Assembly: GCA_021770245.1 (NCBI GenBank)
Contig: JAETRI010000031.1
Span: 1-39,758, forward strand
Origin: Lachnospiraceae bacterium
GTDB taxonomy: Bacteria > Bacillota > Clostridia > Lachnospirales > Lachnospiraceae
Direction: 5' to 3'
Length of the DNA stretch: 39,758 nucleotides
Position numbers and translations under genes: made by a program. Below the pieces are notes generated by a model. The model was not told the DNA's origin and did not search any database. It saw nothing but the letters and a program-made list of their open reading frames with translations. Position 1 is the stretch's first letter; every line of letters starts with the position of its first letter. Of this stretch, positions 21,412-30,398 are shown piece by piece.

Positions 21412-24102
21412 TCAATCGGATAAAAAACGGCCGGATGCGTTCACAGGGAAGCAGAGGCGGACGGTGACGCCCGGCCCGTCGGTCTCCGCAATCCGGATGG
21501 AAGCCTTCCCGTCATAATATAGAGAAAGCCGCTGGGCGATATTGGCGAGTGCGACGTATTTCTGCCCGGAGTGGCTGTGAGGGGATGCGAGCAATTCCCT
21601 CAGCTTCGTAAGCTGTTCGGGTGGGATGCCGTGCCCGTTGTCGGAGACGGAAAGATGCAGGCAGTCCCCCTGGCGAAAGGCTTCGATCCGGATCCTGCCG
21701 GGATAGGGAAGATCGAAAAAGCCATGTTCGATGCTGTTTTCCACCAGCGGCTGTAGAAGCAGGCGGAGGACGGGAACGTCGTCCAGCCCGTCTTCGATCT
21801 GCCATTGGACGCTGAAGGAATCGGGAAAACGCTTTTGCTGGATGAAAATATATCCTTTCAGGGTTTCGATTTCCTCCGAAAAGGATGCGAAGGGTTTTCC
21901 TGTGATGATATTGTATTTATAAAGGCGGGAGAGAGCCATGGTGATTTCCACGATCTGGCTGTCTCCCAGCCCGTAAGCGCTCCATTTGATGATTTCCAGC
22001 GTGTTAAAGAGGAAATGGGGGTTGATCTGGCAGATCAGGGCATTAAAACGGGCTTCCTTCTCCGCATATTCCAATTCTTTCTGCCGCAGCTGGTTCTGCC
22101 AGTTTTCATCGGATAATCTCTGAATTTTTTCCAGAAGGTATTGAAAATAATCTACCAAAGCGCTGAATTCGTTTTTATTTGCGTAATCCTGCCTGCCGCT
22201 GCTTCTGTCGCGATAGAGCTGTGCCACACGCAGATACGTTTCCTCCAGGGGACGGCTGAAGGACAGATGCAGGCCCGCCAGGGTGACGAAGGCGGAAAAC
22301 GAAAGGGAGGAAAGCGCAAGAGCGAGGTAAAAAGGCAGGAAAAAGGCGTTAAATTCCTCGGCTGCTCCCAAATCCCGATAACCGATGGAAAAATGGGAAA
22401 CAGGGGTCAGGGTCACATGATACGCCATCCTGCCGTTATCGTCTGCCACAGGAACCTCCTGCATATGTCCGATCTTGGAGACGCTCCGGGAATATTGTTC
22501 CGGAAGCGGGTAGGATTTACGGGAATCGGAGTCAGTCAAAAGATTGGTATAGGCCAGGTACAGCGGTGCGGGAGCATCGCAGACAGAGCCGTCGGAGGTA
22601 ACGGAAAAGACGAGATATCCCGTCGTCCTGCCGGAGTCGGCATCCGTGACGGGCCTGCCGAACAGCACGGTGAAGCCGCCGTCCTGTGTACGGATGCCGA
22701 GGGGGATGATCTGGGCCCGGGAATCGGACAGCCTCTGCAGGAACGCGTCCGGGACGGAGGAGAAAGAAGGGGCGTCAAAGTGGATGCCGTTATAGAGAGA
22801 CTCCTTGGATACGGAGTAGAAACCGATATCTCCGAGGGAAGGAAACTCCGAACGCAGCTGCAGAAAGGGCGAAACGGCTTCCAGATATTCCTGATAGGTG
22901 AGGGCCTCGTCCGATTTGTCAAACAGGGCACGGGTGGAAGCGGAGTCGGCTGCCTGAACGATCCGGGATGCAATGCGGTCATAGGAGACGCGGAAGGTGG
23001 AAATTTCGTCCAAAAGGGCCTCCCGTGAAAGGGTCTCTGCCTGCCCGTACAGAAGGAAAAGGGAGGAAAAGGAAATCACGAGCCAAAGAAACATTGGGAC
23101 GAGACATCCGACTAAGAGCGTCCTGATATATTCCCGTCTGACCGTGCGGCTGGAAATGTCCTCTATGATGCCGGGGAGATCGACCGGCGTTTCGGATGAG
23201 GAGGACTGTGCGGCCATCTGGTGCAGCCGCTCCAGGGTGGGACAGGGGAGGTATTTCGCGCATAGGGCGGACGCCAGACAGGAAAGCAGGGCGGGCAGGA
23301 GCAGAATCAGGGCTTTGTGGGGAAACAGCGGCCGGGCGACAGTATCCCGGAACTGATCGGGAGAAACCGCGGAAACGTCCTGCTGCAGGAAAAGAAGAGG
23401 TTCGCTCTGCTCCAGCCAATCGGCCCGTTCCGGATGGAATGCTCCTGCAACCGATTCGGGGAAATCGTTTTTCAGGACGACAAGAAGGGAGGCGTTGTAA
23501 CGATTGGGGGAGGGGAAGCGTTTCAGATAGGTAAAACGATGATCCAAAAGCGAAAGGATCAGATCGCTTTCCAGGCTGTAGGCATTGGCTTCATTCAGAT
23601 GGGAAGCATAGTTTATGCTGTCGTAATGGATATCCCGGCCATAGGAATTATACAGAATATTTTCCAGGTCGAGGGATCCGAAGGAGATCTGCAGTCGTTC
23701 CGAAAGGGAAAAGATAAAGGAGGTATTCCCGCCGATCAGCACCAGCTTGTCTACCTCAGGAATGTCCAGGATGAGCTGTCCGAAGGCCTTTCGGATGAAT
23801 TCTTCGCCGGCGGAGGATTGATCGTAAAAATAGGAATAGAAAATCTCGCTCTGCAGGATATCCGTGATGGCGTTATCCAGCAGGAGCTGGAAGTCGGACA
23901 GCCGTCTTACCATACCGGTCTGCGCTATCCGCTTTTCCTGACGTACCCGGGCCGTCTCATGCAGTTCTATCCCCTTATACAAGGCAAGGGAGAAAAGGGC
24001 CACCCAAAGGCACGTGGACGCAATCAGGAGGGCAGAGAGCCGGTTCTTTAAGGAAAGAGCGGAAAGCCTGCCCTTTGGGGAAGAAGGATAGTTCCTTTTC
24101 AT
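21412..24102 (-). CDS. YesM-type sensor histidine kinase with duplicated sensor regions
   Basis: An 896-residue membrane kinase, much longer than the usual 550–600. Hydrophobic segments lie at about 22–43, 264–282, 328–353 and 587–613, so there are two extracytoplasmic sensor domains (about 44–263 and 354–586) separated by a short cytoplasmic piece (283–327). A HAMP-like segment follows TM4, then the His_kinase box INPHFLFNTLEIIKW with His696, the N box VENSIEHG (787–794), and DNGHGIP (821–827) of the ATPase domain. It phosphorylates the AraC-type response regulator, which overlaps it by 4 bases upstream (ATGA). The likely target is the divergent binding protein–permease–sulfatase operon. Confidence 0.92.
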   Translation of the reverse strand: MKRNYPSSPKGRLSALSLKNRLSALLIASTCLWVALFSLALYKGIELHETARVRQEKRIAQTGMVRRLSDFQLLLDNAITDILQSEIFYSYFYDQSSAGEEFIRKAFGQLILDIPEVDKLVLIGGNTSFIFSLSERLQISFGSLDLENILYNSYGRDIHYDSINYASHLNEANAYSLESDLILSLLDHRFTYLKRFPSPNRYNASLLVVLKNDFPESVAGAFHPERADWLEQSEPLLFLQQDVSAVSPDQFRDTVARPLFPHKALILLLPALLSCLASALCAKYLPCPTLERLHQMAAQSSSSETPVDLPGIIEDISSRTVRREYIRTLLVGCLVPMFLWLVISFSSLFLLYGQAETLSREALLDEISTFRVSYDRIASRIVQAADSASTRALFDKSDEALTYQEYLEAVSPFLQLRSEFPSLGDIGFYSVSKESLYNGIHFDAPSFSSVPDAFLQRLSDSRAQIIPLGIRTQDGGFTVLFGRPVTDADSGRTTGYLVFSVTSDGSVCDAPAPLYLAYTNLLTDSDSRKSYPLPEQYSRSVSKIGHMQEVPVADDNGRMAYHVTLTPVSHFSIGYRDLGAAEEFNAFFLPFYLALALSSLSFSAFVTLAGLHLSFSRPLEETYLRVAQLYRDRSSGRQDYANKNEFSALVDYFQYLLEKIQRLSDENWQNQLRQKELEYAEKEARFNALICQINPHFLFNTLEIIKWSAYGLGDSQIVEITMALSRLYKYNIITGKPFASFSEEIETLKGYIFIQQKRFPDSFSVQWQIEDGLDDVPVLRLLLQPLVENSIEHGFFDLPYPGRIRIEAFRQGDCLHLSVSDNGHGIPPEQLTKLRELLASPHSHSGQKYVALANIAQRLSLYYDGKASIRIAETDGPGVTVRLCFPVNASGRFLSD

Positions 24103-25244
24103 GAAAAAACGCCTCCTGTTCCGTGAAAAATCCGGTATTCATGGGGAGAAACCCTGTTTTGTTCCTTAAACAGGTCAATGAAGTATTTGCTGTTCGGGTA
24201 TCCCACCCGCTGTGCGATCTCATAGACCTTCAGATGGGTCTGCGTCAAAAGAAGGCGGGCCTGCTCCATCCGATAATCACGCAGATATTTGCTGAAATTG
24301 GTTCCGGCATATTTTTTGAACAGCACGCTCAGATAGCTGGGGGAGATATGGACGGCATCGGCGACCAGCTCCAGAGTGAGAGGCTCGCCAAAGTTTCTGC
24401 GGATGTATTCCATGGCTTTCTCCACCACGATTCGGTTGGGTTCAAAATCGGTGACGGCCCGGACCTGCAGGATTCGATGTGTCACGGTACGCAAGGCCTG
24501 ATTGACGGCCAGGGCGCTGTGACTTTTTCCTATGTCGTCTTCGGCCTTGCGCAGGGCATCTTCTAACTGCGCAGCCTGGTCGGGGAATTCGGCGGCCTGA
24601 TCCCGCAATTCCTGCAAGAGGGAGCCGAGCGCCCGGCAATAGGAGGAAAGCCCATACTCCAGAAAGGGAGAAAATACCTCCAGCAGGCCGTCCAGCAGGG
24701 CGTCTGTTGCGGAAACGGTTAAAGCCTGCTCCTCAAACAGGGTTCGGACGAAGGAGCGCGTTTCGCGCCGGGGATAGGGAAGGGGGCGGGATATGTCCCC
24801 GGCATTCCGGCGGATTGGCAGAGGCGGATCCGGGGCGGAAAAGGACGGCTTGCGTTCAGGCCTGTTTTTTTCTAGGGTATGGGCCACATATTGGAGGCAT
24901 TCGGACAGATCGGCAGGGTCCAGAGGCTTAGTGAGCAGGCGGCAGACATGATAACGGATGGCCTGCTGCGCATAGGCAAAGTCCTGAAATCCGGTGAGAA
25001 GGACGATCTGCACCGGATTCTCATCTTCATATAGACGGCGCGCCAGAGCGAGCCCGTCCATAACGGGCATACGGATATCGGACAGGAGCAGATCGGCGCC
25101 CTGCTCTCTAACAGCCTCCAGAGCGGCCTGCCCGTTCGGCGCGGCACAGACCAGGCGGAAGCCGAACTGTTCCCAGGGAAACAGGGAAAGTCCGTGGCGT
25201 ATGGGCTGTTCATCATCTGCAATTACGACTTTATAAAACGACAT
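24099..25244 (-). CDS. YesN-type response regulator with AraC DNA-binding domain
   Basis: A 381-residue regulator. The receiver domain covers residues 1–120: acidic pair D10 and D11 (VVIADDEQ), phosphoacceptor D56 (LLLSDIRMPVMDG), then the conserved Thr and Lys in VLLTGF and LTKPLDP. A helical linker follows. The C-terminal AraC/XylS domain has two HTH motifs at about 275–375 (LTLELVADAVHISPSYLSVLFKKYAGTNFSKYL, then VYEIAQRVGYPNSKYFIDLFKEQNRVSPHEYR). ATG at 25244 is preferred over a GTG at 25253 because GGAG lies upstream. It is probably the activator of the divergent sugar-transport operon, as is usual for YesN-like regulators. Confidence 0.93.
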   Translation of the reverse strand: MSFYKVVIADDEQPIRHGLSLFPWEQFGFRLVCAAPNGQAALEAVREQGADLLLSDIRMPVMDGLALARRLYEDENPVQIVLLTGFQDFAYAQQAIRYHVCRLLTKPLDPADLSECLQYVAHTLEKNRPERKPSFSAPDPPLPIRRNAGDISRPLPYPRRETRSFVRTLFEEQALTVSATDALLDGLLEVFSPFLEYGLSSYCRALGSLLQELRDQAAEFPDQAAQLEDALRKAEDDIGKSHSALAVNQALRTVTHRILQVRAVTDFEPNRIVVEKAMEYIRRNFGEPLTLELVADAVHISPSYLSVLFKKYAGTNFSKYLRDYRMEQARLLLTQTHLKVYEIAQRVGYPNSKYFIDLFKEQNRVSPHEYRIFHGTGGVFS

Positions 25245-25555
25245 TTCCCTCACTCCCTGTCTTTATTGCCGCAGCCATCGCCGTCTGATTGAGCCGGTAT
25301 CGCGGCGGACGCGGCCCGGTAGTTAGTATGTATACTTTTCCTAAAAAATCACCTTTATCTCTGAAAAGATTATATCCCAGATAAAAAAGAAAAGAAATAC
25401 GAAAGATAGGATATCCAAAAAAAGTGAACTTTTTAAATGAAATCTGTGCTTGTTGCATCAGAGAGGATCGGGCATACTTAAGATGTTACCGGGAGACGAA
25501 AGCTCCAACCGTCCTGAACGAAGAGCCCGCTGAAGCGGGCAGAGGGGAGTAAAAA
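25245..25555. promoter_or_regulatory. Divergent control region between the regulator and transporter operons
   Basis: For the minus-strand genes, TATAAT occurs on the minus strand at 25374–25369 but with a poor -35. For the plus strand, TTGCAT (25453–25458) and TACTTA (25475–25480) are a weak 16-spaced pair, which would suit an activated promoter. A hairpin GCCCGC/GCGGGC (25525–25530 with 25535–25540) lies directly before the GGGGAG of the binding-protein gene, like the family 1 layout. No gene is seen here. Confidence 0.45.
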
Positions 25556-26869
25556 ATGAAAGGGTTGACAAAGAAAACGATAGCGCTGCTGGTATCCGCA
25601 AGTCTGTTCTTAACGGCTGGATGCGGAAAGGGAGGAGGAGAGACGGCGGGAAACGGGGCAGACTCACCTTCGCCGTCAGAGGAAACGGTGAAGTTGGTTT
25701 TCTGGGAATCCGACAATAACGAAACCGACGAGACCCTGGAAAAGCAGCAGGCCCTGTTTGATCAGATCAAGGAGGAGACAGGGATCGAAATCGAGTTTAC
25801 GAGGCTGCCGTTCGCTTCCTATGACGATAAGTGTAACACAGCGCTTTCCTCCAAAACAGGGCCCGATATCATCGCGGTAAACGGAACGACCCTGGGTACC
25901 TTTGCCCAGAAAGGCTATCTGGTGGATATCGGCGACTACCTCGATAGTTCCACCAAATTGAGCAGGGATGATTTCGCTCCTGGCCTCTGGGGGAACGCCA
26001 TGCTGGACGGCGTGGTATACGGACTGCCCCGGGATACGGGCACAAGGGCCCTTCTGTACAATAAAACCGAATTGGACCGGGCCGGTATGACCCTGGGAGA
26101 CGAAGTGACCTGGGAGGAATTCAAGGAAGCGGCAGCGCTTTTGACACAGGACACGGACGGGGACGGCGTTACCGATAAATTTGGCTTCGGATATGCGGGA
26201 GGCAATACCTGGGCCCTGCTCCATGAGGCGCTGGCGACCTTTGCCATCCAGACAGGGGAGGATATTTTCACCGAGGACGGCAGGCCGAATGTGAACTGTG
26301 AGGGGATGAAGAAAGCGGTAGCTCTGATGAAGGAGCTGGAAGAGATGGGAGCCTGCCCTAAGGACAGCGTGACGACCACCGACGGCAATCTGGTTACGGA
26401 AATGTTTCTGGCAGGTACGGTGGGAATGATTCAGAGCAATTTGGGCGGATATCGGAATATCATGAATAAAAACCCGGAGTTCGAAGTTGGGATGGCCCTT
26501 CTGAAGGAGAGCACTGTCGGTTCTTCTCTGGGCGGCTGGACACTGGCCGTTTCGCAGAAAGCGGAAGATCCGGAGGCCTGTTTCAAGGTACTGGAATATC
26601 TGTGCCAGCCGGAGAATATCGTACTTTTCACTTCCTCCATGCCTGCCGTTTTAAAGGCAAATGAGGATACGCTGGCGGATCCGGAAATCAAATTGTTTGC
26701 AGATGTGCTGCCCTACAGCAAAGTGCCGATTCCCACGTCGCCCACGGTGCCGGAAGCGGCGAAGATCCTTCAGAACCATTTCCAAAACATTATTATGGGA
26801 ACGGAGGAGGTGGAAGCCGGGATGGACGCGGCCCAGGAGGAAATCATGGAGTTGATGGGACTGTCCTAA
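25556..26869 (+). CDS. Sugar ABC transporter substrate-binding lipoprotein
   Basis: A 437-residue extracellular solute-binding protein of family 1. It has a lipoprotein signal with lipobox LTAGC, so Cys23 would be lipidated. The mature protein starts with a Gly/Ser/Glu linker, then VKLVFWESDNN, ALFDQIKEETGIEIEF and LPFASYDDKCNTALSSKTGPDIIAV, which match the sugar-binding family. A Ca-binding-like loop DTDGDGVTD is seen near residue 200. It delivers a saccharide to the two permeases downstream. No ATP-binding subunit is in the locus, so a shared MsmK-type ATPase elsewhere is likely. A hairpin at 26887–26919 probably lets the binding protein be made in excess of the permeases. Confidence 0.93.
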   Translation: MKGLTKKTIALLVSASLFLTAGCGKGGGETAGNGADSPSPSEETVKLVFWESDNNETDETLEKQQALFDQIKEETGIEIEFTRLPFASYDDKCNTALSSKTGPDIIAVNGTTLGTFAQKGYLVDIGDYLDSSTKLSRDDFAPGLWGNAMLDGVVYGLPRDTGTRALLYNKTELDRAGMTLGDEVTWEEFKEAAALLTQDTDGDGVTDKFGFGYAGGNTWALLHEALATFAIQTGEDIFTEDGRPNVNCEGMKKAVALMKELEEMGACPKDSVTTTDGNLVTEMFLAGTVGMIQSNLGGYRNIMNKNPEFEVGMALLKESTVGSSLGGWTLAVSQKAEDPEACFKVLEYLCQPENIVLFTSSMPAVLKANEDTLADPEIKLFADVLPYSKVPIPTSPTVPEAAKILQNHFQNIIMGTEEVEAGMDAAQEEIMELMGLS

Positions 26870-26886
26870 GCGGCGGACGATTTATT

Positions 26887-26919
26887 GGGAAATGCTGCCG
26901 GTTTATCGGCGCATTTCCC
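26887..26919 (+). promoter_or_regulatory. Intercistronic hairpin after the binding-protein gene
   Basis: GGGAAATG (26887–26894) pairs with CATTTCCC (26912–26919), and GCCG with CGGC inside. Such hairpins after a binding-protein gene usually protect or partly terminate the mRNA. No T-tract follows, so read-through to the permeases is expected. Confidence 0.65.
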
Positions 26920-26973
26920 GGATAAACAAGGAATGGCTTGGATGTGCAAGCGGCAGACGGAGGGGAATGGACG

Positions 26974-27855
26974 ATGGAGAGAAAAAGAAACGGGAAAAGT
27001 GAGGAACAGATGGGGTATGTGCTTGTGCTGCCTGCAATGGCGCTCATCGTACTTTTCTTTGCGGTTCCCTTTCTGGATAACCTGGCGGCCAGCTTTACCG
27101 GGGAGAACACAGGGACGTTCGCCGGGCTGGAGAATTATGCAAAGGTTTTAAGAGAGCCGGCCTTTTTTACCGCGGTGAAAAATACGGCCATCTGGACGGT
27201 GAGCGTTACGGTGGCGCAGTTTTTGATCGGGTTTATGCTGGCTCTGCTGTGCAGCCGTAAAATAAGGGGAATTTCCCTGCTGCGCCCCATATTCCTTTTC
27301 CCCTGGGCGATCCCGGGGGTGGTGGCGGCACTGGCCTGGAAATGGATTTATAATACGGATTTTGGAATCTTAAACCTGATCCTGCATAACCTGGGCCTGA
27401 TCCGGGAGAATATATCCTGGCTTACGGTGCCGAAAACGGCGCTGCTGGCGGCGATTATTATGAGCGCCTGGAAGGGCTCCCCTTTTTACTTTATGATGCT
27501 TTTTGCAGGCCTGACGGGAGTGCCTGAGGATCTGTACGAAGCGGCTTCTATCGACGGGGCGAACGGTGTCCAAAGATTCTTTTCCATCACTCTTCCGCAG
27601 CTGGCGCCTGTCATCACCATGTCCCTTACGCTGGGAACGATCTGGACGCTCAATGCGTATGAGAACATTTTCGCGCTGACGGGGGGAGGTCCTTCCCGCC
27701 AGACAGAGACGCTGCCTCTGTATATTTACAGCACGGCTTTTACCTATTTCAGGATGCATGACGCGGTGGTGCCGTCCATTATTCTGTTTTTGTGCGTGAC
27801 GGGGCTGGCCGGAATTTATCTGCTGGTACAGAAAAAAGGAGGGCAGCAGGCTTGA
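26974..27855 (+). CDS. Sugar ABC transporter permease (MalF/UgpA type)
   Basis: A 293-residue inner-membrane permease with about six predicted spans (for example VLVLPAMALIVLFFAVPFLDNL, TAIWTVSVTVAQFLIGFMLALL, FLFPWAIPGVVAALAWKW and the closing IILFLCVTGLAGIYLLV). The EAA loop YEAASIDGANGVQRFFSITLPQLAP, which contacts the ATPase, is at about residues 189–213. The ATG at 26974 follows GGAGGGG. The C-terminal stop overlaps the start of the second permease by 4 bases. It forms the channel with the next gene's product. Confidence 0.93.
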   Translation: MERKRNGKSEEQMGYVLVLPAMALIVLFFAVPFLDNLAASFTGENTGTFAGLENYAKVLREPAFFTAVKNTAIWTVSVTVAQFLIGFMLALLCSRKIRGISLLRPIFLFPWAIPGVVAALAWKWIYNTDFGILNLILHNLGLIRENISWLTVPKTALLAAIIMSAWKGSPFYFMMLFAGLTGVPEDLYEAASIDGANGVQRFFSITLPQLAPVITMSLTLGTIWTLNAYENIFALTGGGPSRQTETLPLYIYSTAFTYFRMHDAVVPSIILFLCVTGLAGIYLLVQKKGGQQA

Positions 27856-28688
27856 ATAGTAAATGGAAAAAAAGAGCACAAAACGGCGTATATGTGGGAT
27901 TTGTAGCGTGTCTGGCACTGATTTCCTTTTTCCCGGTGATCTGGATTCTGATTACCTCTTTCAAAGAGGCGCGGGAAATGTTCTCCACACCGATTCGGAT
28001 TCTTCCCGGGCACATTACGTTTCAAAATTACCAAATGATATTTGAGGATCTGCGCTTCCTGCGCTATTTCGGAAATACGCTGTTCGTGACGGCGGCGGCA
28101 ACGGCGATCAACGTGCTGATCTCCGCCTTTGCTGCTTTCGGATTCAGCCGTTATCCCGTGAAGGGGAAAAAGGGGATGCTTTTGGGAATCGTGGTAACGC
28201 AGCTGTTCCCGGGCTCGGTGATCCTGATTCCGCTCTATAAACTATGGGTCGCCCTGGGACTCATCGATACCTGCTGGGCCCTGATTCTGACCAATGCGAT
28301 CAGCAGGCTTCCTCTGTCCATCTGGATGTTGTACGGTTTCTTTGAAACGGTACCCAGAGAAATTGACGAGGCGGCCAGGGTGGATGGATGCTCCCGGATG
28401 CGTACTTTATTCGCAATCCTGCTTCCATTGTCCGGACCGGCGATCATGGCCGCCGTCATCTACACTTCGCTGAATGTGTGGCAGGAGTTTTTGTTTGCCT
28501 TAACCTTTACCGTAACGCAGAAGCATTATACGCTCATGGTAGGCCTGTATACCTTCATCGGGGAAAACGGGGTGGAATGGGGGGCTCTGATGGCGGCATC
28601 CATTTTGACGACCCTGCCCGTGATCGCCTTTTTCGGCATGACGCAGAAACAGTTTACCAACGGGATTTCCGGTGCGGTGAAAATGTGA
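27852..28688 (+). CDS. Sugar ABC transporter permease (MalG/UgpE type)
   Basis: A 278-residue permease with about six spans (FVACLALISFFPVIWILITSF, FGNTLFVTAAATAINVLISAFAAFGF, and others) and the EAA loop IDEAARVDGCSRMRTLFAILLPLSGP. The start is a TTG at 27852 that overlaps the stop of the upstream permease (TTGA), with GGAGGG 7 bases before it. A longer frame from 27792 would overlap the upstream gene by 64 bases and is unlikely. The C-terminus FGMTQKQFTNGISGAVK is typical of the family. It functions as the heterodimer partner of the upstream permease. Confidence 0.92.
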   Translation: MNSKWKKRAQNGVYVGFVACLALISFFPVIWILITSFKEAREMFSTPIRILPGHITFQNYQMIFEDLRFLRYFGNTLFVTAAATAINVLISAFAAFGFSRYPVKGKKGMLLGIVVTQLFPGSVILIPLYKLWVALGLIDTCWALILTNAISRLPLSIWMLYGFFETVPREIDEAARVDGCSRMRTLFAILLPLSGPAIMAAVIYTSLNVWQEFLFALTFTVTQKHYTLMVGLYTFIGENGVEWGALMAASILTTLPVIAFFGMTQKQFTNGISGAVKM

Positions 28689-28702
28689 AGAAGAAATCAC
28701 AG

Positions 28703-28785
28703 ATGAGAAATCGCATTCGCGATTTCCCAGACATGAATCGAAGATTCATGTTGCGCTGCCGCACAGAACGCGGCATGAAAGGATT
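28703..28785 (+). repeat. Family 2 element (partial, copy IV) before the sulfatase gene
   Basis: Contains stem C (GATGAGAAATCGC … GCGATTTC), an extra palindrome (CATGAATC…GATTCATG), then TGCCGC pairing with GCGGCA immediately before GGCATGAAAGGATTA, which ends 3 bases before the sulfatase ATG. The AAAGGAT serves as the ribosome binding site. Stems A and B are missing. Confidence 0.65.
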
Positions 28786-28788
28786 AGC

Positions 28789-30240
28789 ATGAAGAGAAAA
28801 CCCAAACATATCCTGTATCTGGTGGCGGACGAGCTGCGGGCCGACTGTATCGGCCCCTACGGTAACGGCCAGGTACATACGCCCGCCTTGGACGGACTTG
28901 CGGCGGACGGACAGACCTTTGAAAACGCATTCTGTACCTTCCCGGTCTGTACGCCGTCGCGGTACGGAATGATGACAGGGCTGTATGCCCATCAGCACAG
29001 ATGCCTGGATAACCGTACGGGGATTCCTGCCGATCTGCCGACGCTGCCAAGGATTCTGCGGCAGGCCGGATATCGGACCGACGCGGTGGGCAAGCTTCAC
29101 TGCAACCCGCCCAGACAAGACCTGGGATTTGAACGGACCCTGTTGGCGGAGCAGTGCGGGGAGGGCCGTTATGAGGACGACTATCACCGGTTTCTCATGG
29201 AAAAGGGGCTGGCGGATACGGTGGATATGATGGACCAATGCGAAAAATGGCGGCAAAGAGCCCCACGGGAATATTGGGACAGCTTCGGCAATCTGTCCCC
29301 GCAGCTTCCGAAGGGGGCGGATTCCACCTCCTGGATTGGGGAAAACGCCCTGCATCAGGTGGAAAAATGGGGGGAAGAGAGCCGGTTTTTGATGGTAAGC
29401 TTTATCAAACCCCATCATCCCTTCGACGCGCCGTCTCCCTGGCGGGAACGATACCGGCCGGAGGAACTGGAATTGCTGCCGGGATGGACGGAGTGCGTTC
29501 CGGTGTGGGATTATGAGCGGGACCACGGCTACTTTGACAATGCCCTTCTTTCACCGGATGTCCAAAAGCGGATCCTGGCATCCTACTATGCGTCGATCAG
29601 CCAGATCGATTTCTGGATCGGGCAGCTGATTGAGACTTTGAAGGAAAAAGGGTTATACGAGGATACAATGATCCTTTTCACCGCCGACCATGGCGACTAT
29701 ATGGGATTCCATCATATGGTCCTGAAATGCAACCGGATGTACGATCCGGTGATGCGCATCCCTCTGTTGGTGAAAGATGCGGGAAGCGCCCCTGTGCCCG
29801 GATGCAGACGAAAGGAGCTGTATAATCACCTGGATTTATTTGCAGATCTTCTTCGTACCTGCGAAATCCCTCTTCCTGAGGGAATTCCCGGACGCACAGA
29901 GGACGGCAGCAAAAGAAAATTCGTTTTCGCACAGCAGCAGGTGGACGGAAAACCGGAATATATGGTCAGAAGCGGGAGGCATAAGCTGCTTTTGTCGGAG
30001 CGGGAAGCTTGGCTGTTCGACTTGAGGGAGGATCCCCTTGAACTGGAAAACCGATATGATCAGGAGACGTATCGTCCGGTAAGGGAAGAACTCCTGAAAG
30101 CGTTATGGAAGCATATGCTTTTCGATGCGCCTACGGTGCCCTGCCTGGATCAAACCGCCGTTTATACGGCCCGGGACCTGGCGGATATCATCGAACGCCG
30201 TGACTACGTTGAACAAAAGATGGCAATATATGGGAAATAG
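28789..30240 (+). CDS. Cytoplasmic sulfatase (type I, Cys-type)
   Basis: A 483-residue sulfatase of the alkaline phosphatase superfamily. The sulfatase signature CTPSR (residues 54–58) has Cys54, which an anaerobic sulfatase-maturing enzyme would convert to formylglycine. Metal ligands are expected in LVADELRADC near the start and TADHGDYMGFH near 305. N-terminal TPALDGLAADGQTFENAF also fits. No signal peptide is seen, so it should act in the cytoplasm on a sugar imported by the upstream ABC transporter. The substrate is unknown (a sulfated mucin or glycosaminoglycan sugar is plausible). The maturase gene is not in this window. Confidence 0.93.
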   Translation: MKRKPKHILYLVADELRADCIGPYGNGQVHTPALDGLAADGQTFENAFCTFPVCTPSRYGMMTGLYAHQHRCLDNRTGIPADLPTLPRILRQAGYRTDAVGKLHCNPPRQDLGFERTLLAEQCGEGRYEDDYHRFLMEKGLADTVDMMDQCEKWRQRAPREYWDSFGNLSPQLPKGADSTSWIGENALHQVEKWGEESRFLMVSFIKPHHPFDAPSPWRERYRPEELELLPGWTECVPVWDYERDHGYFDNALLSPDVQKRILASYYASISQIDFWIGQLIETLKEKGLYEDTMILFTADHGDYMGFHHMVLKCNRMYDPVMRIPLLVKDAGSAPVPGCRRKELYNHLDLFADLLRTCEIPLPEGIPGRTEDGSKRKFVFAQQQVDGKPEYMVRSGRHKLLLSEREAWLFDLREDPLELENRYDQETYRPVREELLKALWKHMLFDAPTVPCLDQTAVYTARDLADIIERRDYVEQKMAIYGK

Positions 30241-30247
30241 GCTGATC

Positions 30248-30376
30248 AATAAGTCTGATGGCTTATTTTCGGAATACAATTTATGCCGCAGACGGCCCAA
30301 ATTGAATCACGGATGAGAAATCGCATTCGCGATTTCCCATCGATTTGCGGCAAAGGGCGCGGCATGAAGGGATTAA
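30248..30376 (+). repeat. Family 2 element, copy III
   Basis: Stem A: AATAAGTC (30248–30255) with GGCTTATT (30260–30267), TGAT loop. Stem B: CAATTT (30277–30282) with AAATTG (30299–30304). Stem C: GATGAGAAATCGC (30312–30324) with 30329–30341. The loop-B segment TGCCGCA (30284–30290) is the complement of TGCGGCA (30346–30352), followed by GGCATGAAGGGATTA. The same order and pairing logic is seen in the copies at 37095–37358 with different bases. Confidence 0.75.
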
Positions 30377-30398
30377 ACTTCGATAAAAGATACCTGCA

